Assembly: GCF_002845985.1 (NCBI RefSeq)
Contig: NZ_PDFK01000005.1
Location: forward strand, 62,001-126,000
DNA length: 64,000 nt
DNA from: Lysinibacillus fusiformis
GTDB taxonomy: Bacteria > Bacillota > Bacilli > Bacillales_A > Planococcaceae
Direction: 5' to 3'
Shown here: in pieces, positions 18,718 to 26,063 of the stretch
Layout of the letters: every line of letters starts with the position of its first letter
Numbering within the stretch: position 1 is the stretch's first letter
Program-made: the position numbers and the translations under genes
Notes under the pieces: model-generated
What the model was told of the DNA's origin: nothing
Database searches by the model: none
Seen by the model: the letters and a program-made list of their open reading frames with translations, nothing else

Positions 18718-18752
18718 GCCCTCAATCTATTCAGGATTGAGGGCTCCTTTTA
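18718..18752 (+). terminator. Terminator of mqo
   Basis: GCCCTCAATC (18718-18727) pairs perfectly with GATTGAGGGC (18735-18744) and is followed by a T-rich tract. Confidence 0.85.
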
Positions 18753-18930
18753 TTTTGCAAATATCTTTTCCTGGGAAATGTCTAACCTAGTTGCTTTTTT
18801 AATAAATGAACCTTGAAAATGAATATAAATATCAGTTGTTATTGATTAAACTGTAGTCCTATTTCCTGTTGTTTTGTAAGTAGTTGTTTTCTATACTCTT
18901 TATAAATGTATGAAGGAGGCCAATCTAAAG

Positions 18931-20010
18931 ATGATTAAGCTACAAGACATTGGAACATTTAGGGAAATACCGGAGCTTGCAATGCATATCTATGCTGGAG
19001 ATTTAACTGCGTTGCAAGAAGCCAAGGATAAAGGCTGGAATATTGAAGAGGAAATCCATTTAAGTAAGCATACATCATTAAGCCCATTGGATTTAGCATT
19101 AATTGCACAGCAATTTGATGTAGTAAAACTATTAGTTGCGTATAACGTAAATTTAAATGTTAAAAAGAATCCAGCTTTTTTACGAGCTGTTCGTTATTGT
19201 AAGGAGGAAATAGTGCGTTACCTTGTTGAACAAGGCGCAAAACTAGATGGACATAATCAAGTTGGCTCTGGAGCTTATTTACAGGCATACTATGGAAATA
19301 AAAGAAATATCCCGCTTATTCATGAACTCGGACTTGATGTGAAAGAGTATGGAGGGGCAGTATTACGACAAGCTGTATCTGATTTTGATAAGAAAACAGT
19401 CAATTATTTACTTGAACAAGGAGTAGATATTAATTACCAAAAGCCTGACATGGTCTATCCCTATGGAGCAACACCATTAACAGTTGCAACACGAATGGGC
19501 AATATCACTATGGTGAAATATTTAATTGAACGAGGTGCAAGTATCACTTTAACGGAGAAAGATGGGCAACGCCCTTATACTATTGCACTAGGTATGAAAA
19601 ATAAGGAGCTTGCCAATTATTTAAAAGCACTCGAACCTATAGAGCTTCATTCGATAGAGAATAAAAGGTGTGCGTTACAAAAATATAAATTACCAAAGGA
19701 ATTGCTTGATTTTCTGACAGGTGATCAATTGCATCTCAAACTTGCACCAAATGATTATGACATTCACTATATCGATTTTTTTAACCTAACGGATACAATT
19801 GAGATGAAGTTTGGTCAACAAAAGCTGCTTCTTCTTTCAGCCAATGTCGACAATTATTCTGATTTACAAGTAGTTTGGAACCCGGAAGGTGAGGGACAAG
19901 TTGGATGCTATGATGTGGAGCATGAGGAATATGCAGATTTATGCAATTTCACAGAGTTCCTAGCTAAGCCTGAGTTCTATCTTATCCAATTTCTTGAAGG
20001 GGAACTTTAG
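18931..20010 (+). CDS. Ankyrin-repeat protein with SUKH (SMI1/KNR4)-like C-terminal domain
   Basis: 359 residues from the ATG at 18931, preceded by AAGGAGG at 11 bases. An ATG at 18910 lies before the ribosome site. Residues about 35-240 hold five or six ankyrin repeats, clearest as SPLDLALIAQQFDVVKLLVAYNVNLN and TPLTVATRMGNITMVKYLIERGAS. The last 120 residues end with VVWNPEGEGQVGCYDVEHEE...FTEFL, the pattern of the SUKH fold. Both modules occur as cytoplasmic immunity proteins against contact-dependent or polymorphic toxins. No signal peptide and no toxin gene is adjacent, so it would be an orphan immunity or adaptor protein. The immunity role is inference. Confidence 0.75.
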   Translation: MIKLQDIGTFREIPELAMHIYAGDLTALQEAKDKGWNIEEEIHLSKHTSLSPLDLALIAQQFDVVKLLVAYNVNLNVKKNPAFLRAVRYCKEEIVRYLVEQGAKLDGHNQVGSGAYLQAYYGNKRNIPLIHELGLDVKEYGGAVLRQAVSDFDKKTVNYLLEQGVDINYQKPDMVYPYGATPLTVATRMGNITMVKYLIERGASITLTEKDGQRPYTIALGMKNKELANYLKALEPIELHSIENKRCALQKYKLPKELLDFLTGDQLHLKLAPNDYDIHYIDFFNLTDTIEMKFGQQKLLLLSANVDNYSDLQVVWNPEGEGQVGCYDVEHEEYADLCNFTEFLAKPEFYLIQFLEGEL

Positions 20011-20216
20011 TAATATTGCGTCCATGGTTACTTTCTGAATGGGGATAGGACAGGAAAGATAATTTTCACATGTATTATCATACTGTTCATTATTTATATG
20101 TGAGGGCAAAATAAACGATTTTGGAGTATCTCTTTTCATTTTTATAATGAATGTCATATTCCCAATTGTACCTAATCAAGAAAATACGATGTATGGCTTT
20201 TATATAGGTTCATCTT

Positions 20217-20336
20217 GTGGTTGTCAGTATCATATTTGTGATTTTGCCCATTGGTGCTGTTTTCGCTGGATTGCATCTCCTAAGTTACTACTTACAAGTT
20301 TTGCTATTTTTCTCTATTTACTATGTCTTCTATTAA
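20217..20336 (+). CDS. Possible 39-residue membrane peptide, or remnant of a larger membrane gene
   Basis: From the GTG at 20217 the frame reads MVVSIIFVILPIGAVFAGLH and continues as a second hydrophobic helix to a TAA at 20334-20336. It is immediately followed by a strong terminator. There is no good ribosome site, and an overlapping frame (20147-20344) is open but Cys/Trp-rich and less plausible. It could be the end of a frameshifted membrane protein. The rest of 20011-20488 shows nothing else besides the hairpin. Confidence 0.25.
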   Translation: MVVSIIFVILPIGAVFAGLHLLSYYLQVLLFFSIYYVFY

Positions 20337-20342
20337 AAATGT

Positions 20343-20378
20343 AAAAAGGCATATTCCATTAAGAATACGCCTTTTTCT
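20343..20378. terminator. Strong bidirectional hairpin
   Basis: AAAAAGGCATATTC (20343-20356) pairs with GAATACGCCTTTTT (20363-20376) with one mismatch, and has A and T tracts at the ends. Confidence 0.75.
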
Positions 20379-20488
20379 AAAACTAGTAACAAATATTAAT
20401 TCATGACTTTTATTGTCAATCCTCGGAGTTCCAATTGTGCCTGAATACACTAGATTAACGAAAATGGAAGATTGTTTAATCATGTTAT

Positions 20489-20770
20489 CTAAATTCGAAG
20501 CTTTGATAAACAAAATACCATAGAGCGTTTGATATAGGTGGCACAAAGGAATAGTAGTACAGCTACTAGCAGTGCTAGGGGGATGCTGAATAGAATTGGG
20601 AGGTCTACATCATACCAGATGCTCATTTTAATTTGATCTAGTCCGAATGTTCGTAACATGCCAGCGAGTATAGATAGAACAGCACTTACAAGTAAGCCAA
20701 TGTAAAGAACGGATAAGACAACTAGGGCTAATGAGCAAAAAAAGGCTTGTAGCATTTTTAGGAATGTCAT
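20489..20770 (-). CDS. Small integral membrane protein linked to the bactofilin-like gene
   Basis: 93 residues with two long hydrophobic stretches (about 8-40 and 56-80) and a basic C-terminal tail. Its start codon overlaps the stop of the upstream bactofilin-like gene by four bases (ATGA), so the two are translationally coupled and probably act together, perhaps as a membrane anchor for the polymer. No family was recognised. Confidence 0.65.
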   Translation of the reverse strand: MTFLKMLQAFFCSLALVVLSVLYIGLLVSAVLSILAGMLRTFGLDQIKMSIWYDVDLPILFSIPLALLVAVLLFLCATYIKRSMVFCLSKLRI

Positions 20771-21426
20771 TCTTTTTCCCTCCGTATAATGTGGTATACC
20801 TTTGCGTTTGAAGCAATCGTATAATCATCTGTATAGTAAAGCGTCTCAATTAGACAGTTTTCTCCCACTCTAACTACTTCGCCGTCAACAATGTGTGCAT
20901 CTGTATACGATAGTTGCAGTTGTTTTCCTTTGATTGTATGGCAACTTAACCTTTTCTTAAATAATGGAAGAAGTGTCACTCGATCTTTTTCTATCACTAC
21001 ATTGTCCGCTAGTAGCTTGCTAATTTCACTTTCCCCCGATAATTTCAACTGAAAATGATTAGCCACTATTTCTTCAGCTTTTACTACACCAATAGCGTCG
21101 AACCGTCTGCTCTGTAATTTCTCCTCAATTATGAATTTCCCAGAACTATTGATCTTGTGGACACATCCATTACGTATTTGAATGTTTCCAGCGTTTGTTA
21201 GTTCTTCGATCTCACAATAATCCTTTAATGTGCATGAGCCTGAACTGTTAAATACCTGGGCAGTAACAGAGCAATAAAAGGAGCTATGACCATGAGTGGA
21301 CACCTTTTTTAAGTGTACTTCTTGATGTAAAGCTACAGCTCCTCGAATATTTAATTGCTCATACCCAGTATCCAGATGTTTAATGCGACCATTCGTTAGT
21401 GTTAGCGTACGAAGTTTTTGAAACAT
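20767..21426 (-). CDS. Bactofilin-like (polymer-forming cytoskeletal) protein
   Basis: 219 residues with a short-period beta pattern throughout: LNIRGAVALHQEVHLKKVSTHGHSSFYCSVTAQVFNSSGSC, IEELTNAGNIQIRNGCVHKINSSGKFIIEEKL, VKAEEIVANHFQLKLSGESEISKLLADNV. This SSG/G-rich right-handed beta-helix resembles bactofilin/DUF583 proteins. The ATG lies just after a TGAGGTGA ribosome site and a 51-bp palindrome. Family members form cytoplasmic filaments used in cell shape or morphogenesis. It is a divergent member, so the call is moderately sure. Confidence 0.6.
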   Translation of the reverse strand: MFQKLRTLTLTNGRIKHLDTGYEQLNIRGAVALHQEVHLKKVSTHGHSSFYCSVTAQVFNSSGSCTLKDYCEIEELTNAGNIQIRNGCVHKINSSGKFIIEEKLQSRRFDAIGVVKAEEIVANHFQLKLSGESEISKLLADNVVIEKDRVTLLPLFKKRLSCHTIKGKQLQLSYTDAHIVDGEVVRVGENCLIETLYYTDDYTIASNAKVYHIIRREKE

Positions 21427-21443
21427 AAAAAATCACCTCATTT

Positions 21444-21494
21444 TAATTTAATTAATATATATTTTAATTATTAAAATATATATTAATTAAATTA
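21444..21494. promoter_or_regulatory. 51-bp perfect palindrome upstream of the bactofilin-like operon (candidate MarR-family operator)
   Basis: Two 25-bp arms around a single central T are exact reverse complements (21444-21468 and 21470-21494). The core TTTAATTATTAAA reappears as TTTAATAATTAAA before the adjacent marR-family gene. It is wholly A/T and lies 18 bp upstream of the bactofilin-like start codon. Confidence 0.6.
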
Positions 21495-21545
21495 TATGCA
21501 TCTCCCTTTTGTCAAGAACAAAAGAATTCCCTAAAATTTGAGCAA

Positions 21546-21576
21546 TAAAAAAAGGATTTCAATTTGTTGAAATCCT
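21546..21576 (-). terminator. Terminator of the MarR-family gene
   Basis: AGGATTTCAA (21553-21562) pairs with TTGAAATCCT (21567-21576) around a 4-nt loop and is followed on the minus strand by seven T. It separates marR from the bactofilin-like pair. Confidence 0.8.
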
Positions 21577-21982
21577 AAAAAATATTATTCATTAATTGAT
21601 TTACTTCACGTAAGATGTTAGCCATGTCTGCCAGTTTATCCTGAGAAAACTTTAAGAAAATTTCTTGGACCTTCTGATCACCATTATTGGTTAAAGCCAT
21701 TTTGACAACACGACGATCATTATTTTCTCTAATTCGTTGAATCAGCTCTAGCTTTTCCAGCTTATCACACATGGAAGTTACAGCTCCAGGTGTTACACTA
21801 AAGAAGTCAGCGATTTCTGTTGCCTTCATTCCATTATTTATTTTTAGTTGCAGAAGTAAAATCAATTGGTTTTGTGACAATGCTTCCCCTTTAGTTAAAA
21901 GTTCCACAAACATTTTTGATTTTTGCTGAATGTCCAGCATTTCTTTCATAATGATTTCTACATTGTGTAGACTATCTGCCAT
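21575..21982 (-). CDS. MarR-family transcriptional regulator
   Basis: 135 residues from the ATG at 21982. The longer start at 22027 would put the upstream palindrome inside the gene and has no ribosome site. The winged helix spans about residues 30-100: LSQNQLILLLQLKINNGMKATEIADFFSVTPGAVTSMCDKLEKLELIQRIRENNDRRVVKMALT, with the family's DxR wing. Dimerising helices flank it. A TTTAATAATTAAA palindrome 22 bp upstream suggests autoregulation. The same core lies in the giant palindrome before the bactofilin-like operon, which it probably also controls. Confidence 0.88.
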   Translation of the reverse strand: MADSLHNVEIIMKEMLDIQQKSKMFVELLTKGEALSQNQLILLLQLKINNGMKATEIADFFSVTPGAVTSMCDKLEKLELIQRIRENNDRRVVKMALTNNGDQKVQEIFLKFSQDKLADMANILREVNQLMNNIF

Positions 21983-22003
21983 ATAATCACGTCCATTAAA
22001 ATA

Positions 22004-22016
22004 TTTAATAATTAAA
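22004..22016. promoter_or_regulatory. Candidate MarR autoregulatory operator
   Basis: TTTAATAATTAAA, a 13-bp palindrome 22 bp upstream of the marR-family start codon. It shares its core with the palindrome at 21444-21494. Confidence 0.5.
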
Positions 22017-22068
22017 TTATATAGCAATTAAATAAATCTTTCCAAGCATAGAATAGCTCTTAAAAAAT

Positions 22069-23100
22069 TTATTGTTTAAAAGTCACACGCATCCATTCAA
22101 AAAATCTATCTTTTTCTTCGAACTGTGGGTAGTGTGCAGAGTGTTCGTATGCTATAAATTCTTTTTTCTCGGCATCTATTTGGTCGAAGTATTTTTTAGC
22201 GGTATTCGATGATGTTTGATAGTCGTAGTCACCCATTACAAAATAGAAGGGGAGGTCTAGTCTATTAACTTTAGTAGGTAATGGATGTTGCATGACCTCT
22301 TTTAATAATGCTTCTTGAGATAATGATAGGCCTTTGTTGTAGCGGATCATATCCAATAAATTATATTCTGCACTGAATAGCATTCCTAACATATTGCCGT
22401 CAGGGTTATCAATGTTTCTTGTGGCTCCTCCATATTTATTTACGTAATGGCGGGGTGTAAATGTCTTACCCTTATTAATGTCTTCCGTTAACCTTTGTAA
22501 ATATACAACATCTTCTGTGTTCCCTTTGAGTTGAGCCTGTAGGATGGTGTACTGTAAACTATCCATTTCACTTTCAATGGTATTACTCATTTGACCAATA
22601 CCAATGTAGGCTTCATATTTTTCAGGAGCTTTAGCAGCTGCTTGTGTGGCAATATATGTACCATAGGAATGACCGATTAAGATGATTTTTTCTTTGTCTA
22701 GGCGATTAGCTATATAATCAGTCAGTGCTAATAAATCCTCCACAAGCAGGTCAGATGAAAGATTAGAATAGTCCTCGAAAAAATGATAGGATTTCCCGCT
22801 AGCCCGTTGATCGTAATGGACCACGGTAAATTCGGTTTCCAGCAAATCTTGATATTTTTTGGCATAGGGGATTTCAGAACAGCCAGGTCCACCGTGGACA
22901 AAGATGATCACAGGATTATCTTTGTTTTGCCCACGTATCATAATTTCATGGTCACTGTCGTTAATTGCTACCTGCTCTAATGTACTAATGCTATTAGTTC
23001 CCTTTATAGATGATGTCCATGTTGGGAATAGAAGTGCTAGTAAAAGTAAGGAGCTCATGATAATGACAAGATATTTGACGAATTTTTTAATAGCTTTCAT
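22069..23100 (-). CDS. Alpha/beta hydrolase, proline iminopeptidase-like, membrane-anchored
   Basis: 343 residues. An N-terminal hydrophobic segment (about 8-28) should act as signal anchor, placing the enzyme outside the membrane. The hydrolase core shows the oxyanion motif FVHGGPGCSE, VVHYDQRASGKS, and the nucleophile elbow GHSYGT with catalytic Ser. The late His is in AYEHSAHYPQFEE. HGGPG with YDQRxxGxS is typical of the proline iminopeptidase group. It follows the 2TM-repeat gene by 12 bp and is probably the last gene of the PadR-controlled operon. Substrate unknown. Confidence 0.85.
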   Translation of the reverse strand: MKAIKKFVKYLVIIMSSLLLLALLFPTWTSSIKGTNSISTLEQVAINDSDHEIMIRGQNKDNPVIIFVHGGPGCSEIPYAKKYQDLLETEFTVVHYDQRASGKSYHFFEDYSNLSSDLLVEDLLALTDYIANRLDKEKIILIGHSYGTYIATQAAAKAPEKYEAYIGIGQMSNTIESEMDSLQYTILQAQLKGNTEDVVYLQRLTEDINKGKTFTPRHYVNKYGGATRNIDNPDGNMLGMLFSAEYNLLDMIRYNKGLSLSQEALLKEVMQHPLPTKVNRLDLPFYFVMGDYDYQTSSNTAKKYFDQIDAEKKEFIAYEHSAHYPQFEEKDRFFEWMRVTFKQ

Positions 23101-23112
23101 AGAATCCCTTCT

Positions 23113-23775
23113 TTACATGCGTTTCGTAAAGGTAGCTTGATACATTTTTCTTTTATACACATAAAAATACATACTTAGCGGCCACCATAGCGTAACAAAA
23201 ATAGGGTAGATCGCCCATATAACCGTAGGTGAAGAAACGACGTTAACAATAATGAAAAAGATACTAATTAGCAATGAAGCTGTCACGGAGAATGCTACAA
23301 ACGTTTTCCGTTGAGCATGATATAAAGCTAGAGGCCACCACATAATTAAAAACGCGGGATAAATCGCCCAAGGATATTGAGGAGACAGCATGATATTCAG
23401 GAATGCATAATAAATAATTGTGGAAGCACAGCCGATGAGTGCTGTTTTTAAAGTTTTTGCTTTTTCACCTAAGTACATAAGAATCGGCCACCAGATAATT
23501 GGATAAATAGCATAGATAAACCATAAATGATTTGGTGCATATAAATAATTTTCAACGATAAGAAATGCGATAATCATTGCACTACAAACGATAGAGTATT
23601 GTTTATACATTTTATTAGACATAAAAAATAGCGTAATTGGCCATAGCAAGAGCAGCAGGCAAGGATATATAAACCACATTGTTTGCGGTGATGTCGTGTA
23701 ATTGACGATCCCTAAAAAAATCATGGTCATCAGGCTCCCGGCTAAAGAAAAGTTAATAAAGTTCCTCATGTTCAT
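23113..23775 (-). CDS. Membrane protein built of four 2TM repeats
   Basis: 220 residues with about eight hydrophobic helices. The sequence is a tandem array of four units of about 50 residues, each with the pattern Y-x-x-(S/A)P-x-x-x-W-x-IY followed by a WWP- or LWP-type box: SPQTMWFIYPCLLLLLWPI, APNHLWFIYAIYPIIWWPI, SPQYPWAIYPAFLIMWWPL, SPTVIWAIYPIFVTLWWPL. The same unit occurs once in the upstream gene. This fits the 2TM domain of unknown function. Its start overlaps the stop of the upstream gene by 4 bp (ATGA). It is probably a PadR-controlled membrane-stress or transport-like component; the function is not known. Confidence 0.7.
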   Translation of the reverse strand: MNMRNFINFSLAGSLMTMIFLGIVNYTTSPQTMWFIYPCLLLLLWPITLFFMSNKMYKQYSIVCSAMIIAFLIVENYLYAPNHLWFIYAIYPIIWWPILMYLGEKAKTLKTALIGCASTIIYYAFLNIMLSPQYPWAIYPAFLIMWWPLALYHAQRKTFVAFSVTASLLISIFFIIVNVVSSPTVIWAIYPIFVTLWWPLSMYFYVYKRKMYQATFTKRM

Positions 23776-24179
23776 TCACCCCATTTCTTACGTGACCATA
23801 CAAAGTACATTGATAAAGGCCACCAAAGTATTGCGAAGATTGGATAGATGGCCCAAACTGTATGTGGAGTGTAATAAAGATTAATAAAGATAAAAAATGC
23901 AATGATTAAGCCACTCCCCCAGATGGAAAACTCTAAATTTAGTTTTTCCATGTTTTTCTTAGCAGGCTCCTTAACACCCAATTCCTTTTTCAAATCTTCA
24001 ATATCTCCGAATTCTACAATCGCCTTATTGATGGCATCTTCTTGTTCCTTTCCTTGATCCATCAAGTAAAATACTTTTTCTTCAAGATTTTCAATGATTT
24101 CTTGTTTGACCATTTCAGTCTCGTTATTACGAGGAATATCCTTAAAAAGCTCATCAATATGGTTTTTTATTCTTTTCAT
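23772..24179 (-). CDS. HAAS (permease-prefix) domain plus one 2TM unit
   Basis: 135 residues. Residues 1-70 are a soluble helical HAAS/permease-prefix domain (IKNHIDELFKDIP...EEKVFYLMDQGKEQEDAINKAIVEFGDIEDLKKEL), commonly encoded next to padR genes. Residues 80-130 are one 2TM repeat unit (TPHTVWAIYPIFAILWWPLSMYF) matching the four units of the next gene. The start overlaps the padR stop by 4 bp. The HAAS domain is thought to connect PadR-type control to the membrane partner. Confidence 0.75.
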   Translation of the reverse strand: MKRIKNHIDELFKDIPRNNETEMVKQEIIENLEEKVFYLMDQGKEQEDAINKAIVEFGDIEDLKKELGVKEPAKKNMEKLNLEFSIWGSGLIIAFFIFINLYYTPHTVWAIYPIFAILWWPLSMYFVWSRKKWGE

Positions 24180-24505
24180 TCAAAGCCCTCCATAAATAAA
24201 TCGATTATTTCCTTTACTTCTGACCATTCTTTCACTAACTCATTTAAATAGGCTTTACCTAATGAGGTAATACGGTAATACTTTCTTTTGCCTCCATGTG
24301 AAACATCGCCATAATAGGCTTCAATAATTTCCTTTTTCTCCAGACGTTGAAAAACGGCATACAAAGTTGCTTCCTTGATTTGAAATCGATTGTTTGTACG
24401 GAGACTTATTTCCTGAGAAATTTCATAGCCATAACGATCTTTTTCTGAAATTAGCCGTAAAATAATCGAATCCAAATGTCCTCGGATAATATCACTGCGA
24501 ACCAT
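24176..24505 (-). CDS. PadR-family transcriptional regulator
   Basis: 109 residues, typical for the short PadR subfamily. The winged helix is LDSIILRLISEKDRYGYEISQEI...FQIKEATLYAVFQRLEKKEIIEAYYGDVSHGGKRKYYRITSLGKAYL, with the family's G-G-x-x-R-K-Y-Y wing; a short dimerising helix follows. It is the first gene of a four-gene operon with 4-bp overlaps. Two 23-bp near-palindromes around its own promoter (24524-24579) are the likely operators. Confidence 0.92.
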   Translation of the reverse strand: MVRSDIIRGHLDSIILRLISEKDRYGYEISQEISLRTNNRFQIKEATLYAVFQRLEKKEIIEAYYGDVSHGGKRKYYRITSLGKAYLNELVKEWSEVKEIIDLFMEGFE

Positions 24506-24523
24506 AAGTCACCTACTTTATTT

Positions 24524-24546
24524 ATTGCTCTATCTGTCAGAGTAAT
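24524..24546. promoter_or_regulatory. Candidate PadR operator, promoter-distal copy
   Basis: On the minus strand ATTACTCTGACAGATAGAGC and three further bases form an imperfect palindrome (ATTACTYT...AGAGYAAT). It lies just downstream of the -10 box and is a near-exact copy of 24557-24579, offset by 33 bp. Confidence 0.55.
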
Positions 24547-24573
24547 AGTAGCAAACATTACTCTACCTGTCAA
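24545..24573 (-). promoter_or_regulatory. Sigma-A promoter of the padR operon
   Basis: On the minus strand TTGACA (24568-24573), a 17-bp spacer and TACTAT (24545-24550). Confidence 0.7.
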
Positions 24574-24579
24574 AGTAAT
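24557..24579. promoter_or_regulatory. Candidate PadR operator, copy over the -35 box
   Basis: A 23-bp palindrome (ATTACTTT - 7 nt - AGAGTAAT on the minus strand) that contains the -35 hexamer. It is the second copy of the element at 24524-24546. Confidence 0.55.
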
Positions 24580-24688
24580 TTATTTTTCCTTTTTGGCAAT
24601 TATGTCCAATTCCTCTTCATGAAAAAACTCCATTCACTGAAATGCCGCAAAGGACAATTTCATAGCGAATAGAGCTCAAACAATACTT

Positions 24689-25879
24689 TTACATATATAA
24701 TGCTGCAAGAAAAATTCCGAGGGCTTCCTCATAAATTTCGTCAAACTGACTGATTGGCAAAGGATTCGTACCGCTTCCTAGCTCAACGGTAAAGCCAGGT
24801 CTACGCCAATCTTGGATGAACCAATCTTTATAGCCTGCATAGCTTCCTGCAGATTGAATGGGTTCATAGCCGCTAACTCTACTAAATTCATTCACAAGTA
24901 CCTCTGATTCTGGAGGCTCAAGATTTTCAAAGCCCCAATAAATAACACGCCCCTGTGTATGAAAGGCTAGTACTCTTGAAAAATCACGTAGTTTAGTCAA
25001 GTCAGCCATCGCAATAGCTTCAGGTTCAGATAAAGGTCTGTCACCACCATAATCTCTAGGCCCTGGTGTCTTAGGGTTACGGGCACTTTCTAACTCCCAT
25101 TGTGCAGGAAATTGATCATTTAAATCGATGCCATGGATGTTTGCTTTCCAGCCAGAAAAATCAGAGCTATCATTATTCCATGTAATTAGTTGATTTCTTA
25201 ATGTTGTATCATTTGGGGGACCTTGTATTACTAAATCCACTCCATCAGGATTCACCATGGGTACGATAGAAAGAGAGGTTTGCTGGTAAAGAGAGAATGG
25301 AGAGATGCCACGAATGCTACTTTGGTTGGTGAGGGCGAGCAAATAGTCGTTTAAAAATGTTAGAATAATAGGTGTAGTAATCCATTCATTTGCATGGAAG
25401 GAGCCGTTATAGTGAACACGTTTAGCTCCATTGCCAATCAACAACTCAGGTAGACCTTTCCCTAAAACGGAACTGCCAATAGTTGAATTGTGAAGAAAAG
25501 GATAAGCATCAATTAGTTTATTAAGATCATTCACCATACGGGTATACGTATAATTTTGCTTACCATCAACTAAACGCCACGTAATACGTTGTGGTATACG
25601 AATCATCTGACCAATTTGTAAGCGATTTGGATTGAGACCTGGATTAACGAGTAATAGGGCGACTAGGGGGAGGTTTTGACTCTGTGCAATTTGCCAAAAA
25701 GAGTCCCCTTGTTTCAATTGATAGTCGATGGTCACAAAACCAGGAATACGAATGCTTTGTCCAACTCTTAAAAATTGGGGATTTATATTTTCATTGGAAT
25801 CTAAAATTAGTTGAAGCGGTATTTTAAACACTTCACTGAAATGCCAAAGTGAATCTCCTGGTCTTACGATTATGTCCAC
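24689..25879 (-). CDS. Gamma-D-glutamyl-L-diamino-acid endopeptidase I (LysM-LysM-M14)
   Basis: 396 residues. Two LysM peptidoglycan-binding domains (about 2-46 and 51-96) precede an M14 zinc carboxypeptidase-fold domain (about 108-390). Zn ligands His162 and Glu165 (FHANE), His307 (AFHTQG) and catalytic Glu366 (FTVELGSG) are all present. These positions agree with those I recall for endopeptidase I of Bacillus sphaericus, a sporulation enzyme that cuts gamma-D-Glu-meso-diaminopimelate bonds in spore-type peptidoglycan. No classical signal peptide is present, as in that enzyme. It is transcribed alone from ATG after AAGGAGAG. High confidence on family, slightly lower on exact specificity. Confidence 0.9.
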   Translation of the reverse strand: MDIIVRPGDSLWHFSEVFKIPLQLILDSNENINPQFLRVGQSIRIPGFVTIDYQLKQGDSFWQIAQSQNLPLVALLLVNPGLNPNRLQIGQMIRIPQRITWRLVDGKQNYTYTRMVNDLNKLIDAYPFLHNSTIGSSVLGKGLPELLIGNGAKRVHYNGSFHANEWITTPIILTFLNDYLLALTNQSSIRGISPFSLYQQTSLSIVPMVNPDGVDLVIQGPPNDTTLRNQLITWNNDSSDFSGWKANIHGIDLNDQFPAQWELESARNPKTPGPRDYGGDRPLSEPEAIAMADLTKLRDFSRVLAFHTQGRVIYWGFENLEPPESEVLVNEFSRVSGYEPIQSAGSYAGYKDWFIQDWRRPGFTVELGSGTNPLPISQFDEIYEEALGIFLAALYM

Positions 25880-26063
25880 ATGTATTCTCTCCTTAATTTA
25901 GAAATAACTCAATATAAAATGTATATGAAAAATGCATAGACTTATTAATACGAAACAGCAAAATTTCTTTGTTGCTCATGTCAAAAGAAGAGATAATCAG
26001 TTATTTTTACATGTATACTAGTAATAAAATAGAGTGAAAGAAAGGTAAAGGTAGGAAAACCAA

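Noticed and set aside
20147..20344. 65-residue Cys/Trp-rich frame
   Set aside because: No ribosome site and unlikely composition; a different frame of the same DNA encodes a more credible hydrophobic peptide.
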